Assembly: GCA_029834535.1 (NCBI GenBank)
Contig: JAQMWT010000584.1
Span: 1 to 64,000 of the forward strand
Reading direction: 5' to 3'
Source: Chrysophaeum taylorii
Taxonomy: Eukaryota; Sar; Pelagophyceae; Pelagomonadales; Pelagomonadaceae
DNA length: 64,000 bases
The notes beneath the pieces were generated by a model. That model had not been told where the DNA came from, did no database searches, and saw only the letters and a program-made list of their open reading frames with translations. Positions 38,676 to 49,286 of this stretch are shown piece by piece. A program made the translations under genes and the position numbers. Positions within the stretch are counted from its first letter, which is position 1. Every line of letters begins with the position of its first letter.

Positions 38676-41600
38676 TCTCCGCCTTGCCTTTCTCCTCCTG
38701 CTTGGTGAGCGAGTGCACCTCTTTTGCCTGCGCGGTCACCTCGGTTGAAATTTATTTCTTCTTTTGCCAGCGTGGCTTTCGCACCACCACCAATATCTCG
38801 TCGTATTAACGACGCGGCGAGCGCGTGTTTCTTTCCTCTCGCCGCCGCTCCTCCTCGCGTGCCGTCGACCTCGCGCAGCCAACCGAAAACTCAAACTCCT
38901 CGGGTTCTTTCTTTCGTTTTTCGACACGCGTCGGGGGAACGGACATAACGACGACGACCTGCTGCAGGACCTTGGCGTTCGTACTATAGATAATAATAAT
39001 TCGCGACGCGCGCGCGGAGGAATTCGTGCCCGAGTCAACCACTCTCGGCTAGTCGGCTCGCGCACCGATACTTTCGTTTCCCTTTTTGGTGCTGGAGTTT
39101 TTTTGGAGCCGGTTTTTTTTTTTTTTTGCCGCACGCCTCCTTACGTGTACGTTTTCCCATCATCAGTCAGGCTGCGTTCGAGACAGATTGGTGGTGCGCG
39201 CAAATGAGGAGGACGTGAATGTGTCCGTGCGAGCTCTCTTTGTCTTGAAAGGAGGAAGCACCTCTTCTTCTTTGTAACTAATCTCATCATAGTGCCGTGA
39301 TGATGATGATGATGGCACGCGCGGCCTTCTTTTTTCTTCTTCCATATGTTATGCTGCACAGTTATTAGAAAAAAACTTTCTAATATCCGCTTAAGTTGTA
39401 TGCTGCTCACCACCCCGGCAGACTGCGGCATGGCGGTCCATTATTCCCCCCTGCATGATCAAACTCAAACGCCCGCGTCCGAGTTGACGACGCCGCTCAT
39501 GCATATACTAAAAAACGGTACATATGAGGCAGGCCCATTATGGTCTGTCTCCGCGCTCTCACCGATCCTCTACATTCCTGCATTTCCCCTTGTCAGTGGC
39601 CTAGCTTAACAAAGCGCACCCCTTCTGCCTAAATTTACCCTCCGCTGCTTATGTTGATGATGATGCGGTCCTCCGTCGTACCGACAATGTCTCGGACTTG
39701 CAGGAACTACTTCACTACCATGCGGGGGAGCTTCGCTATCCACCAGAACGAAAACCGGTTTTTGTTGAAAAAAGTGGGTATCACGACGTACTTGGGGATG
39801 ATATCTGCGATCATGCTTTTACACCAGCTTCCTGTGGCACGCGACAGCGGCGGGACGGTGCTCGTTGTCAAAAAAAATTCGGGTCAATCGGCCTTTTTCG
39901 AACTCCACTAGCGCCTTCTCTCCTGCCGAGTGGCACGCTGCGCTCTCAACTCGAAAGCAAAACTCCTCGGCAGGCGAATAAAATGACGAACGTGACACGC
40001 GCGTGCTCGCGTCCATTGTCTGCTTACGAGCAGATAGGCACCTGCCGTGATATGCGGCAGAAAGAGATCCCTGTTGACCTGCTTCGTCTGCGCACGATAC
40101 GAAATTTCTTTGAAGCCAACAACAAAAGCTCAAAGGAGCAAACTGACCAGATCGCAGTTATTAACCAAACCTACTCGGACTCTGGACTAACCAAACTTCT
40201 CTTACGACGCTTTCACGTTCAGCGATTCCAGATCGAAAGTCCGACAGCTCTTATTGTCGCGCAAGCCCTCGAGAATTCTCTCCTCAAACGAGGCTCCAAA
40301 ACTATGACTTGTCGTGTTTGATTCCACCGCGATGCACTGAACACGCATGTCCTCAGCATCCGGCGCCGCCCTGTTCTTGGCGTTAATCCCTAATCTTGTT
40401 TTGGTCGAGCTTATTAATTATTTATTTATTTATCCGAGTGATCCGGGAGGGAGGCCCCTGTTGTCCCGCCAGCAGATATTACGCTCCTGCAATTACTACT
40501 CTCCACGCACCAACAACCGGGCCCGAAAACAGCCACGAGTGAAGTGCCGATGCTCTCCAGTTCGCTGCGGATATCGGCTGCTGGCCTGGGTTGAATTGAC
40601 ATTAAGGGGAAAATATCTCTCACCAAAACAAACGGTGTCCGTGTTGTCAAGTCAAATGTCGTGCATATTCTATTATGTCAGGACCGACCTCGAGCGCAAC
40701 ACTGTGTCCTCGAGTCGAAAGTTCAACGCACGCCGAACGACTCTATTCTCCTTCATGGCCCCAAACGGATCTCCTCGCCGCTGTCCGACTGCTCGCGGTC
40801 AGGCATAACTTTCAGCCGCCTCTCATGCCTGCGGGGCCTTCAGAAAGCCCGCGATGGATTAACTCGGCTTCTCCTCGCGTGTGCGGTTCTTTTAAGACAC
40901 GTTCGTTCGACCATTGGCCTTTCTTTGCCCACTTATCTTTGTCGCCACACGATGTGCTTTCGTCACGCATACTTCCCTCCAGATTTATTTTCCTAACTGG
41001 ATGCGACTCGTCGGACAAATGCCATCTTCGATGCAGACCTTGTTAGTCGAGCTCGTGTTGCCACCTACCAATTCATCCTCGGTGTACGGCCTCGGAGCAT
41101 CGTCGTGACTTTATCTGTTTCCTCGTGCGTCTCTTCTGCTTTCGCCATAGCGCTCGTGTAGCGCATTAATTAACCATATCGGGGCAATAATATCCTCATC
41201 CCTCAACACTAGCGCGGCCGCCTGCTTCGTCGGATGGGGTCTAATTATCCTTTCGATCGCGATGATGATCAAGAGGGTCTGCACTACAAGCCCGATGCCT
41301 TCGTTTTTTTGAGACAAAGTGGCGCTCTCCGCATGCCTCCAGTTTACTACGTCTTTTCTTTCACAAGAGGAGGCCATACGAACGAAACTATTTCCGCGAG
41401 CTCTGTCTCTGCGAGCCGCAGCTTTCTGGCTCGCATCCTCCCCCCTTCCGCCCTCCGCGCCTGCCGCTACCTCGGCCAACTCCCCCCTTGGGAGACGACG
41501 TCGTCCGTCGTCAACGCAGCGACGATTTTGCTTCACCTCGCACGAATCGCCTTCCTTAACCCTCTCGCAGAAACGCCAACGGCCCCTACGTCTCTCGGCC

Positions 41601-41814
41601 GCCGGGTCCCTGGCGGCGCCCAGACGGTTAGGCTAGCGCCTTGCCGTCCCCCCTATCATCGGTTTACACCCACTCGTCGTGCTTACACCCACTCTCCTTT
41701 TAGCTCGACGCTCTCACCCCCCCAACCTAAGCTGCTTTGATCACCGCACGCTCGCTAACCTTTGAGCTTACTCCTTAACCCTCTCGCAGTTTCTGCAACT
41801 TCAAAAAAATCCGC
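38676..41814. other. Three-kilobase stretch without supported gene
   Basis: Contains T-runs (39092-39127), ATG/GAT microsatellite (about 39297-39314), and AT-richer sequence 39340-40450. The longest frame (39698-40321) shows no domain and none of its pieces look like known transposase, RT or capsid parts. An 18-bp direct repeat CCTTAACCCTCTCGCAG occurs at about 41554 and 41773, and 41684-41772 matches the mobile block of 31921-32010. I take it as degraded intergenic DNA that ends in a repeat-derived promoter. Confidence 0.5.
41684..41772 (+). repeat. Third, diverged copy of the 90-bp patchwork block
   Basis: Shares TACACCCACTC, GCTCTC, CTAAGCTGCTTTGATC, CGCACxCGC and CGCTAACCTTTGAG in order with 31921-32010 and 52411-52500. 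It lies 43 bp upstream of the DUF4126 start codon. Confidence 0.8.
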
Positions 41815-42984
41815 ATGGACCCCTACAAGACATTGACGAACTACGCCTTGAGCCTCGTCATGTCAGGGCATTCCGGCGTCCGCGCATTCCTGCCAACATT
41901 CCTGTTGTCGTTGCTGAGCCTGGTCCGGCCTGACCTCGTCGAGCTGTCGGGATCAATGTCGTGGCTCAAACATCCCGCGAGCGCGAGCGTTTCTGGTGTC
42001 CTCGCGGCCGCCGAGATGGCGGCCTCGATGATTCCGGCCATCGAGAATATCGTCCAGACGGTGATGACCTTCGTTCACCCGATTATGGGCGTCGTGAACG
42101 CGATCGCGCCTAACCTCGGCGACCAGACGGCGTATACCCAGGGCCCGATGGCAGTGTTTGGGGGCAGCCAGGCGCTGATTTTCCACCTCATCAAACTGCT
42201 GATGCGCGCCCTGGGGCTCGGGTTCTTGGGACCGTGCTTGGCATGTCTCGAGCACTGCGGCGTGCTCGTACTCGTCCCTCTCGCTATTTTGTTCGGCAGC
42301 TTTGCCATCGCCGTCGCGGCGCTCTTGCTCTTCGCCGTCGCGCGCTGGATCTACCGGGTCGTCGCGACCAACGCGCCGTTGCTGGGGACGGACGCCGACG
42401 GCAAGGACAGGAGGTTGCTGCCCAAGGCCTCCAAGCTCGAGTCTTACGTCCGGCGCGAGCACTCGGTCCTTTCGATATATTATCTCCGCGAGGATGACGG
42501 GTTGCCGCGACCGCACCGCGCCGCCCTACTGTGCGCGATGCTCTTCGCCCAGCTCTATTTCGTGGCGGAGTTGCTCCAGACAACCATCTCGCCCATCGGC
42601 CAGGATATCCTCGTCGCGCTCGCCCTCGTGCCCGTTCGCGCCGTTTCCAAGGCCCTCCTGCGCGCCGCCGCCAAGGCCGACGCGGACGCGATGCCCGCGA
42701 GGGCCGCCGTCGTCGGGGCGGCTCTTCTGGTGCTCTGGCTCTACGCCGCCGTCGTGACGCTCGTGGAGCTCCAGCCGCACGCGGCCGGCCTCGTCGTCGT
42801 CAACTTTGCCACGTCGCTCTTCATCTCCTGGGTCGTCTTCGAGCCCTTAGAGCTCGTCTTCCTATTCAAGTTCTGCAAGACCTGCTGCCCCTGCTGCGCC
42901 TTTTGCTTCATCGACGACTCGGCGATCGAGGAGGAGGGGGAAGAGGACGACGACGGCGGAACCGCTAAGGGCGCCGTCGTCTGA
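41815..42984 (+). CDS. DUF4126-type multi-pass membrane protein with Cys-rich tail
   Basis: 389 aa. Residues about 15-105 match the DUF4126 domain: SGHSGVRAFLPTFLLSLLSL, WLKHPASASVSGVLAAAEM, IPAIENIVQTVMTFVHPIMG, with a small-residue and Pro-rich membrane core. Further hydrophobic segments at about 142-180, 240-265, 300-320 and 325-350 suggest seven or so helices in total. The end of the protein reads KFCKTCCPCCAFCFIDDSA, a palmitoylation- or metal-type Cys cluster, followed by an acidic tail. Function of DUF4126 proteins is not established to my knowledge. The leader upstream is a repeat block. Confidence 0.75.
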   Translation: MDPYKTLTNYALSLVMSGHSGVRAFLPTFLLSLLSLVRPDLVELSGSMSWLKHPASASVSGVLAAAEMAASMIPAIENIVQTVMTFVHPIMGVVNAIAPNLGDQTAYTQGPMAVFGGSQALIFHLIKLLMRALGLGFLGPCLACLEHCGVLVLVPLAILFGSFAIAVAALLLFAVARWIYRVVATNAPLLGTDADGKDRRLLPKASKLESYVRREHSVLSIYYLREDDGLPRPHRAALLCAMLFAQLYFVAELLQTTISPIGQDILVALALVPVRAVSKALLRAAAKADADAMPARAAVVGAALLVLWLYAAVVTLVELQPHAAGLVVVNFATSLFISWVVFEPLELVFLFKFCKTCCPCCAFCFIDDSAIEEEGEEDDDGGTAKGAVV

Positions 42985-43007
42985 CGAGAAGCGAGCGAGC
43001 GAGCAGC

Positions 43008-43565
43008 CTAGGAGATCCAAGTGAACTTAGTTGTTGTTGTTGTTGTTGTTGTTCGTGGGACCGGGTGGTGTTTTGGGAAGAACGTGAATTCGCCGTCGGC
43101 GTAGGAAAGGGTCTCGAGGAGGGACGCGGCGAGGCTAGGGCCGGGCGCGGTGGCGTGGGTGACAAAGGCGCTGATGTAGGCGTCCCTCAGCTCCGGCGCC
43201 AGGAGGTTGATGACGTCGATCTGGTCGAGGGTCTGGCTAAAGCAGGCGCCGGTACCCGCGGCGACCGCGTTTATCTTGACGGCGCCCACGGCGTTTGCCC
43301 TTACCGTCACGAGGACCTTGACGGCGTCTCGTCGCAGGACCCCGCGCCACGCGAGCCGCCACCGCGTCTGTGACCCGAGCGGATCGAGTCGTCGTCGTCT
43401 GGTGGTGCGCGCCGCCGCCAAGAGCGGCCGGGGGCCTCGCTCGAGGGTCGGCAGCACAACCACCTCTCGCGTCGGCGGCGGCTTCCTTCTCCTTCGGCGA
43501 CGAGAAGCAGGGGTGTAGGCGCGCTCGAGGGCCCGCAGCGCTTTGTCCCGGTCATCGCCACCCAT
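43008..43565 (-). CDS. Small unrecognised basic protein
   Basis: 185 aa from the first ATG (MGGDDRDKALRALERAYTP). The first half is Arg-rich and low-complexity; the second half looks structured (DAVKVLVTVRANAVGAVKINAV, LDQIDVINLLAPELRDAYISAFVTHA), then a poly-Thr run and KFTWIS end. No family is recognised. Its stop is 23 bp from the stop of the converging DUF4126 gene. It may be real because the second half has alternating strand/helix character and a sensible position, but an artefact is possible. Confidence 0.45.
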   Translation of the reverse strand: MGGDDRDKALRALERAYTPASRRRRRRKPPPTREVVVLPTLERGPRPLLAAARTTRRRRLDPLGSQTRWRLAWRGVLRRDAVKVLVTVRANAVGAVKINAVAAGTGACFSQTLDQIDVINLLAPELRDAYISAFVTHATAPGPSLAASLLETLSYADGEFTFFPKHHPVPRTTTTTTTTKFTWIS

Positions 43566-43667
43566 GGGATACGTATCTTTCACGGGATACGTACGTATCT
43601 TTGTGAAATTGTTGTTCCGGGGCAAAAATCATCATCATCGCAAAAAGCGTCCTACGACGTACATACG

Positions 43668-44267
43668 TCATAAATGGATTTCGTCTTCGCCCTCCTCGCA
43701 GCAGTGGGCCTTGAGGGCGTCGAGGAGCTTGGGAAGGACCGCCGCCGCCGCCGCCGCCGCCTTCTTCTTCTTCTTCTTCTCGGGGCGGCGGAGGCGGGCG
43801 TGGTGATCCAGGAGGAGGGAACTAGTGTGCTGTACCCATCTCGCTGGGTCCTTGAAGACGTCAATGACGTCAAAGGCGAGCCAGGTGGTCGCACCGCTCC
43901 CCTCATCCTGGAGCCCGAGGAGCGCGGCGCGATCGCCGGTTTTCGTGTTGCGAAGGTGCAGGACGACGGTGCCGGCGGTGAGCATGTCGTAAGCGCGGGT
44001 GTCGAGGCTCGGCGCGCCGCGGCGGAGGTCGAACTGACCGCGAGAGACCGAACCGTCGGCGGCGACGCGAAAGTAATTGACACAGAGCTGCGTCTTGCCG
44101 CCGGTCGCGTCGCGAATAGCGACGTCGCGTGTTCGTCGCCACACGCACAACTCGTTATGCGAGCCATACGCCGCGCGCTGGCAGTCGGCGGAGCAATAGT
44201 ACGACGCGAGACACTTGGCGCACCGCTTCCGCGCGGGCGTACCGCACGCTTCGCAGGGCCGGTCCAT
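43668..44267 (-). CDS. MYND zinc-finger protein
   Basis: 199 aa starting MDRPCEACG. Residues 5-43 are a complete MYND finger: CEACG...RCAKCLASYYCSADCQRAAY..HNELC (CxxC, CxxC, CxxxC, HxxxC spacing), a protein-protein interaction module. About 60-160 forms a small beta-rich domain (TQLCVNYFRVAADGSV, AGTVVLHLRNTKTGDRAALLG, TWLAFDVIDVF). The end has K6A7 and an acidic CCEEGEDE. An upstream extension of the frame to 44576 overlaps the divergent SURF6 gene and is unlikely. The 129 bp between the two starts would be a shared promoter. Confidence 0.8.
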   Translation of the reverse strand: MDRPCEACGTPARKRCAKCLASYYCSADCQRAAYGSHNELCVWRRTRDVAIRDATGGKTQLCVNYFRVAADGSVSRGQFDLRRGAPSLDTRAYDMLTAGTVVLHLRNTKTGDRAALLGLQDEGSGATTWLAFDVIDVFKDPARWVQHTSSLLLDHHARLRRPEKKKKKKAAAAAAAVLPKLLDALKAHCCEEGEDEIHL

Positions 44268-44396
44268 CCTTGCGTCCTTTTTCGGCTCCAAAAACGCGCG
44301 GAATCGGGGTATTCTGATGCGGGTAAGGGAGGAGCAAACTCCTCTAAGGGTAAGAAAGAAAGAAGAAGGGCGTCCGTCTCGCGGGAGTAAACACCG

Positions 44397-45371
44397 ATGC
44401 GGGTTAGGAGTGTCATCAGTATGGATCTCGACGACATCGCGAAGCGATACGACAGCGAGATCGCGAGCGTCCTGGCGGCGCTGCCCGCCAAGCTCGTCAA
44501 TCCCGACGAGGAGCCCGAGGTCCCCGCACGCGCGCTCAAGTTCTTCAAGAACGCCTCGGGTGCCGCGCCCGCGCAAGCGCGGAAAGAAGCGTCGAAGCGC
44601 GGGAAGCGCCTCAAATTCGACCTCGATGCGCGCGAGGCGGCGCCCTCTGCGACCGAAGTCGTGCCGCCCAAGGCCGGCCTATCGCTCGATGATCTCCATT
44701 TCCGCCTCCGCGACAAGCTCGAGGCGTGCCGCACCGAACGGACCTCGACCAAGCCCAACAAGCGGGCGGCCCCCAAGCCGCCGCGCGACACGAACAAAAA
44801 AAATAAGGCGCGTCCGCCGAAGCGCGAGAAGCCCCCCCCCGTAGAAGAAAAAAAGCAAGAAGAAGAAGAAGAAGAAGAAAAGCCAAAGCCAAAGCCCGCG
44901 GTAGACCTCAAGTTTGCGATGCTGCGGCCGCCGTCAAAGCGGGCCAAGATGGTCGGCAAGGTAGGCGCGCCGGGAAGCAAGACCAAGAAGCTCAAGGCGC
45001 TTATTGCCGAGGCCGAGTCGAAGCGCGACGAGCTCGCACGACTCAAGGAGGCGGGGGACGACCGCGCGGAGAAGATAGAGTGGCGCGAGGCGATGCAACT
45101 CGCGAGCGGGGACGTAAGGGCGCCCGTCGATCCTGCGAAAATCAAGAAAGCCCTAAAGAATCGCGACAAAAAGAAAGCCAAGTCGGCGGAGGCCTGGCAG
45201 GCTCGTTTGGAAAGCCAGAAAGCAGCGACCAAGGATGCCAAGAAGACGAAGAGCCGCAACGCGACCGGAGAGACACCATCTCGGAATGAAGACAAAAAGC
45301 GACGACGGCAACAACAAAAAGGCGAAGAAGCTCCCTCGAAGAAGGGGACGTCGAAAAAAACACTGGCGTAG
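44397..45371 (+). CDS. SURF6: SURF6/Rrp14-like nucleolar ribosome-biogenesis factor
   Basis: 324 aa, highly charged. LSLDDLHFRLRDKLEACRTER (about 96-116) is the short N-terminal SURF6 motif (L--RL--KI---R). Residues about 195-300 are the Lys/Arg/Glu-rich helical SURF6 domain, with KIEWREAMQLASGDV and IKKALKNRDKKKAKSAEAWQAR (the KK-EKKK---W--R pattern). The family binds rRNA and supports 60S and 40S precursor processing in the nucleolus. N-terminal residues 9-36 (DLDDIAKRYDSEIASVLAALPAKLV) form a helix. A poly-Glu/Lys linker lies at 150-165. Single exon; the tail is a basic nucleolar signal. Confidence 0.75.
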   Translation: MRVRSVISMDLDDIAKRYDSEIASVLAALPAKLVNPDEEPEVPARALKFFKNASGAAPAQARKEASKRGKRLKFDLDAREAAPSATEVVPPKAGLSLDDLHFRLRDKLEACRTERTSTKPNKRAAPKPPRDTNKKNKARPPKREKPPPVEEKKQEEEEEEEKPKPKPAVDLKFAMLRPPSKRAKMVGKVGAPGSKTKKLKALIAEAESKRDELARLKEAGDDRAEKIEWREAMQLASGDVRAPVDPAKIKKALKNRDKKKAKSAEAWQARLESQKAATKDAKKTKSRNATGETPSRNEDKKRRRQQQKGEEAPSKKGTSKKTLA

Positions 45372-45617
45372 TAATTAACGTGCGCATAGTTATTTACGTT
45401 TACAAGTTACCCTGTTTTCTTAACTTCGAGCTCGGTTCCGGCGGAAACGTGAGCACTACTTGTCATGATTCGTCTGTTGTGGTATTGCCAACGGCCACCG
45501 TTGATTGATTCCTCCTGGATAATCGGGTGGTGCCTACAGTAGTACCACCTCGCGTCTTTGGGCCAGCGACCTGCAGACTATATATCGCCGCGTTTTTAGC
45601 GCATCTGTGGATAAATT
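45372..45617. other. Left flank of the copia element
   Basis: 246 bp between SURF6 and the LTR. It ends with AAATT at 45613-45617, the left copy of the 5-bp target duplication. No gene seen. Confidence 0.7.
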
Positions 45618-46015
45618 TGGAGCGATTTGACCCTCTCCGGGTACATGGTAGAGACTGCGTGCAGTCTTAGGCGTGTACAGACCATTCCGCTTGTCACATG
45701 CTACTACACAAGGTAGGGATTTCGGCCCTAACTCCTTAAGGACATTAGGTCCCATAGAAGCTTTTACACTGACAACGGGGAACGAAGTCTCTGTTAATTA
45801 AACAGAAAACCCCGTACCCGACGGTACGCACCTGGAGGCCTACTCCATGTTTGAAAGGAGCTTCAGACTGGGTTCTTCATAGTCATGAAAGATAAAAGGG
45901 CGGAAGGGTAAGGGAAGAAGGAGAGAGGGAAAGCCCTATTACGGAGAGAAAACCCTCGTGTAAAGATAGGTGTGAAATGTTCCAGTGTCGCACACATAAT
46001 AGTGTAGCTCTCTGG
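45618..46015 (-). repeat. 3' LTR of the copia element
   Basis: Matches 58910-59306 over its whole length. Ends are TGGAG...CTCTCTGGA on the plus strand. The run CCCCC just inside (46016-46020, GGGGG on the coding strand) fits a polypurine tract. Confidence 0.93.
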
Positions 46016-46875
46016 ACCCCCTCAACGTATGGAAACGGTTTATGCATTTCAGACGTTCTTGAGGCGGAACTTGTGCAATATACATGAGAACAGTGAACAA
46101 TGGAACAAACAACAACAGAACAGGACAATTTAATTATGACGTCGAGCGTGTTGTGATGTTGCGTAATCATTGCATCACTCAAGTTGACCAAGGGTAATAT
46201 AACAGAAGAAAGGAAGGACATAGCAGTATCCGGTGTAAGAGCGTGTAGGTCCAATGCAGGAATAACACGATCATGTGCATCAGACAAAGCTGTGTGGGTG
46301 TCGTGAGCTGCTGCGTCGATTAAAACTCGCTGTGCCTCATTATAGGTGTCTGGGGGAAGCTGTCCAATAGACGAGATAAGTGACCGAGAAATGATATGGA
46401 CAAATACAGCAGAAGACGGGATTATGGTGTCCTGATGCATTTGAAGACTTGACAAGATGTTGTCTAATAGAGATACATGTTTGATGTTCTCGATCACTTG
46501 AGTGTTTAAGTTTTCGTAAGTCTCTTGCATCTGTGTGAGAGACGTTAGTGCAAGCGATAGTTGTTGATCTCGTGCCATCAATTGCTGTTCGGTATTAGTG
46601 AGACGTAGGGATAAGGACCGAACCTCTTCTATTAATTGGTGTAAAGATTCGGCCATATTGTTGTCAGCTTTATCTGACGTGGGTTCAGCGGTTGGATTAT
46701 CGATCGGCGTTGGTGAAGCATCTTCAGAAGAAGTATCATCTGAAAAGACATCAATTATGTCCGAAGGGTAGCTAACCTGGATTAGCACATTTTTAAAGGC
46801 AGCTTGCTGGTCAAGTGATAGTTGACGAAAATAATTAAGCATTAGCGGTAACGTCTCGGGAGAGATTGTGTCCAA
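45900..46875 (-). CDS. Copia element: second 3' accessory ORF (coiled coil)
   Basis: About 330 aa, not recognised. Residues about 75-140 form a coiled coil (LHQLIEEVRSLSLRLTNTEQ and following heptads), preceded by an acidic Ser/Thr/Pro stretch. The later half is helical and hydrophobic (ALTPDTAMSFLSSVILPLV). The reading frame runs into the 3' LTR. Position past RNase H makes it an accessory gene. There is no clear signal peptide or fusion peptide, so I do not call it an envelope. Confidence 0.45.
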
Positions 46876-46959
46876 TTAGTGGGAAACGTCGTTAACGAAG
46901 CGTTCGACAAGCATATTAAGCAGCTCGTCCGGGTTGGTTACTATGCATACTTTATCTTC

Positions 46960-48000
46960 AACAGAATGTAACAGCTGCTACAAGAATCTCAAGATTTACA
47001 CTCGAGATAAAGGGCAACCGAAGTAAAATCATGCTGCTTTCGTCAGGGTTAACAATGATTTTGGAGACATCAACTTTAAGGGATGTTGCAGTTTGCATGA
47101 TTGCCTCTTCAAGCTGCTTATTAATAGCGATAGACTTTCCAAGGCGGAGGATTATAGCCCTGATGTGGGCCGCTGGATCGTTAAAACAAGAAAGTTGGAA
47201 GGGCTGCTGACTGTTGCGAATTAAAGCTATCCCATGATGTGGCCGATCGCACAGCGCACAAATCAACAAGAAGAAAGGGCGCGGCACATCGAAACAGTGA
47301 GATGCATGTTGCGAAGACGCGAGATGATCCTCAATAATTTGGCGAATCGCGTCAGTTTTAAGTTCGTCTTCATTACAAATGGTGAGCACGACTGGTGTGC
47401 CTGGCGTTTTTACTTTATTGTAGCACTTTGTACACGTCACATGAACTTTGACAACCCCTTTAATGGGTGGGAAGCGATGAAGACGAATTCCCTCATTAGG
47501 AGATATAGCGGGGGCGTTTCGGATACGCCTAGTCTTGACACACAACAAAGAGCTTAGATATTGGACATTGTCTACAAACTCTGTCTGTTGTGCTTCCGTA
47601 AGCAGCTGCTGCAAAGACTTAAACCAGCACTGGGGTTCCTTGTGTTGCGGAATAAGGAAGTTGGGTGGTGATGAGCCAAGGGCAGTAACGTTCCCGGACA
47701 TCATCGCTAATACGTCAAATTTACAATGTTTGAGCAGGAAATACTCAGACTTTGTTGCTTGCGATTTAGACTGTTGTTGGGTAGCTGCTTTGGGCGTCGA
47801 TTGCTGTCCTTGTGCCACCGACAAATAGGTTTGATATTTTCGATTAGGGGAACTATTCGGTGCAACGCTTGGAGTTGGAGCATTAAAAGGTGGAGACAGT
47901 GACAGTATACCACCACCACGACCCCGGTTCATGGTAGAGTGGCGTCCGCTCGCAGCATCTTTGTTTTTAGTGGGATTCATCATGAGAGGAATCTCCACAT
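46960..48000 (-). CDS. Copia element: 3' accessory ORF resembling a ubiquitin-specific protease
   Basis: About 350 aa past RNase H. The first ~100 residues are Pro/Ser/Gln-rich. Then PQCWFKSLQQLL resembles the catalytic Cys box of USP/C19 peptidases (NTCWFNS-LQ-L). A CTKCYNKV pair and a later CALC suggest the zinc-binding finger typical of USPs, and HHGIALIRN...FQLSCFNDP resembles the His box plus ND motif (GHY-a--r---W--fnD). The Cys-to-His spacing, about 140 residues, is shorter than in most USPs. If right, the element carries its own deubiquitinase-like protein. This is inference from short motifs only. Confidence 0.35.
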
Positions 48001-48099
48001 CACATTTTATGTGGCATTTCACATTTTAGCAAGCCAGTATCCTGTGCATGGCAGGGTTAGTTTAAAGTCATTTCGGACATAATGGAGGGTAATGATTAA

Positions 48100-49157
48100 C
48101 CATCTTGTTGAGCTATGGGTTGTTGTAAGCCGAGTAACGTGCGAAATCTGCTGAAGAGTGGAGCTCCAAAGGTTTTGGTAAATCCATCGGCGATATTATG
48201 GGAGCCGGAAACATGATGTAGACGGATGCGTTTTAACTGTACGTAGTCGCGTATACGGAACCAACGTGTGCTGATAGCTTTAGCCTTAGTCGCACTGTCG
48301 GGATTATTAGATAGATGAATAGCAGAAGCAGAATCTCCAAGTATAGGAGTGTTACGTATGAACGACATGTCCGACGGGAGGGGATTGTCGTGAGCATCAT
48401 AATCTAGTAACAAATCTTTCCCTGAAGGTTGGCGAAGATAGAAGTGAGGGTTTATAACGATTGCCATTTCAGTTAGCAATTTGCGTAACCAAACCACATC
48501 ATCGGCACACATATTGAGGGCGATAAGTTCACTCTCATGCGTAGAAGTAGCTGTTATAGGCTGTAGCTTAGACTTCCAAGTGATGAGAGAACCAAACAAA
48601 AAGATGGCGTAGCCTGTTGTGGATTTGCGGTCTTGTTCATAAGAAGGTGCATTATCGGCATCAACGAATGCGACCAATGGATCAAAATTACCTGAATTAA
48701 CTTGTTCTTTAGTGTAGTCCAACATGGTGGCCATGTCAGTACGATTACCAATAAGAAGACGAAGATGATCCATTGGAGCGGAAGGACCAGAGTAGTACCA
48801 GAGGCGAAGATTACGATTTTCGGGCTTACGCAAGTAGCGGAGCGTTCCTGTTAGTACTTGAACATGCAGAAATGCTGGATTGTGCATTCCTCGAGAGCAA
48901 CGACTAAGGCTTTGGGATAAATCAGGGCGACAAGCTAATTGGACAAAAGTAAGTTTGCCAAGTAAGGTAGAGAAAGTCTGAAGAATAAACTTGTCCATAT
49001 CAGAAGATGGCTCTCCAGTTTTATACGTGGCTGATGGTGACATCGGTGTAGAAGTGGGACGTAATTGCATTAAGATGGGGTACTCTTCGAACAATGCGTC
49101 CAGTTTAGCCTGACAGTCCAGTGATATAGAGCCATCTGTTGTACGCGTTATGTGCAT
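48100..49157 (-). CDS. Copia element: end of reverse transcriptase and RNase H
   Basis: SPSATYKTG, LLGKLTFVQLACRPDLSQSLS and LRYLRKPENRNLRLWY are the usual copia RT-to-RNase H connection. VAFVDADNAPSYEQDRKSTTGYAIFLFGSLITWKSK carries the RNase H start (D-AD, then D-KSTTGY, a copia hallmark), followed by STHESELIALNMCADDVVWLRKLL, GDSASAIHLSNNP and HHVSGSHNIADGFTK. This fixes class and orientation. Confidence 0.95.
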
Positions 49158-49286
49158 GCCTAGGAGAGTATGGACTTCCTCGAAGGTGTCGACGGAGTAT
49201 TCCTTTTTCAGGGCTTGCTGGAACTCACGACGTAGAGTTTCCGAAGTACAAGTAATGACGACGTCGTCTACTGAGAGCGTACAAAT

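Noticed and set aside
39698-40321. 207-codon frame in the 38.7-41.8 kb gap
   Set aside because: No domain, no start context, AT-rich mixed composition; not supportable as a gene.
43668-44576. Long N-terminal extension of the MYND protein
   Set aside because: It would run through the 5' end of the divergent SURF6 gene and encodes low-complexity sequence; the ATG at 44267 starts directly at the finger.
45883-46875. Envelope gene of the LTR element
   Set aside because: No signal peptide, fusion peptide, cleavage site or C-terminal anchor is visible; it is better described as a coiled-coil accessory ORF.
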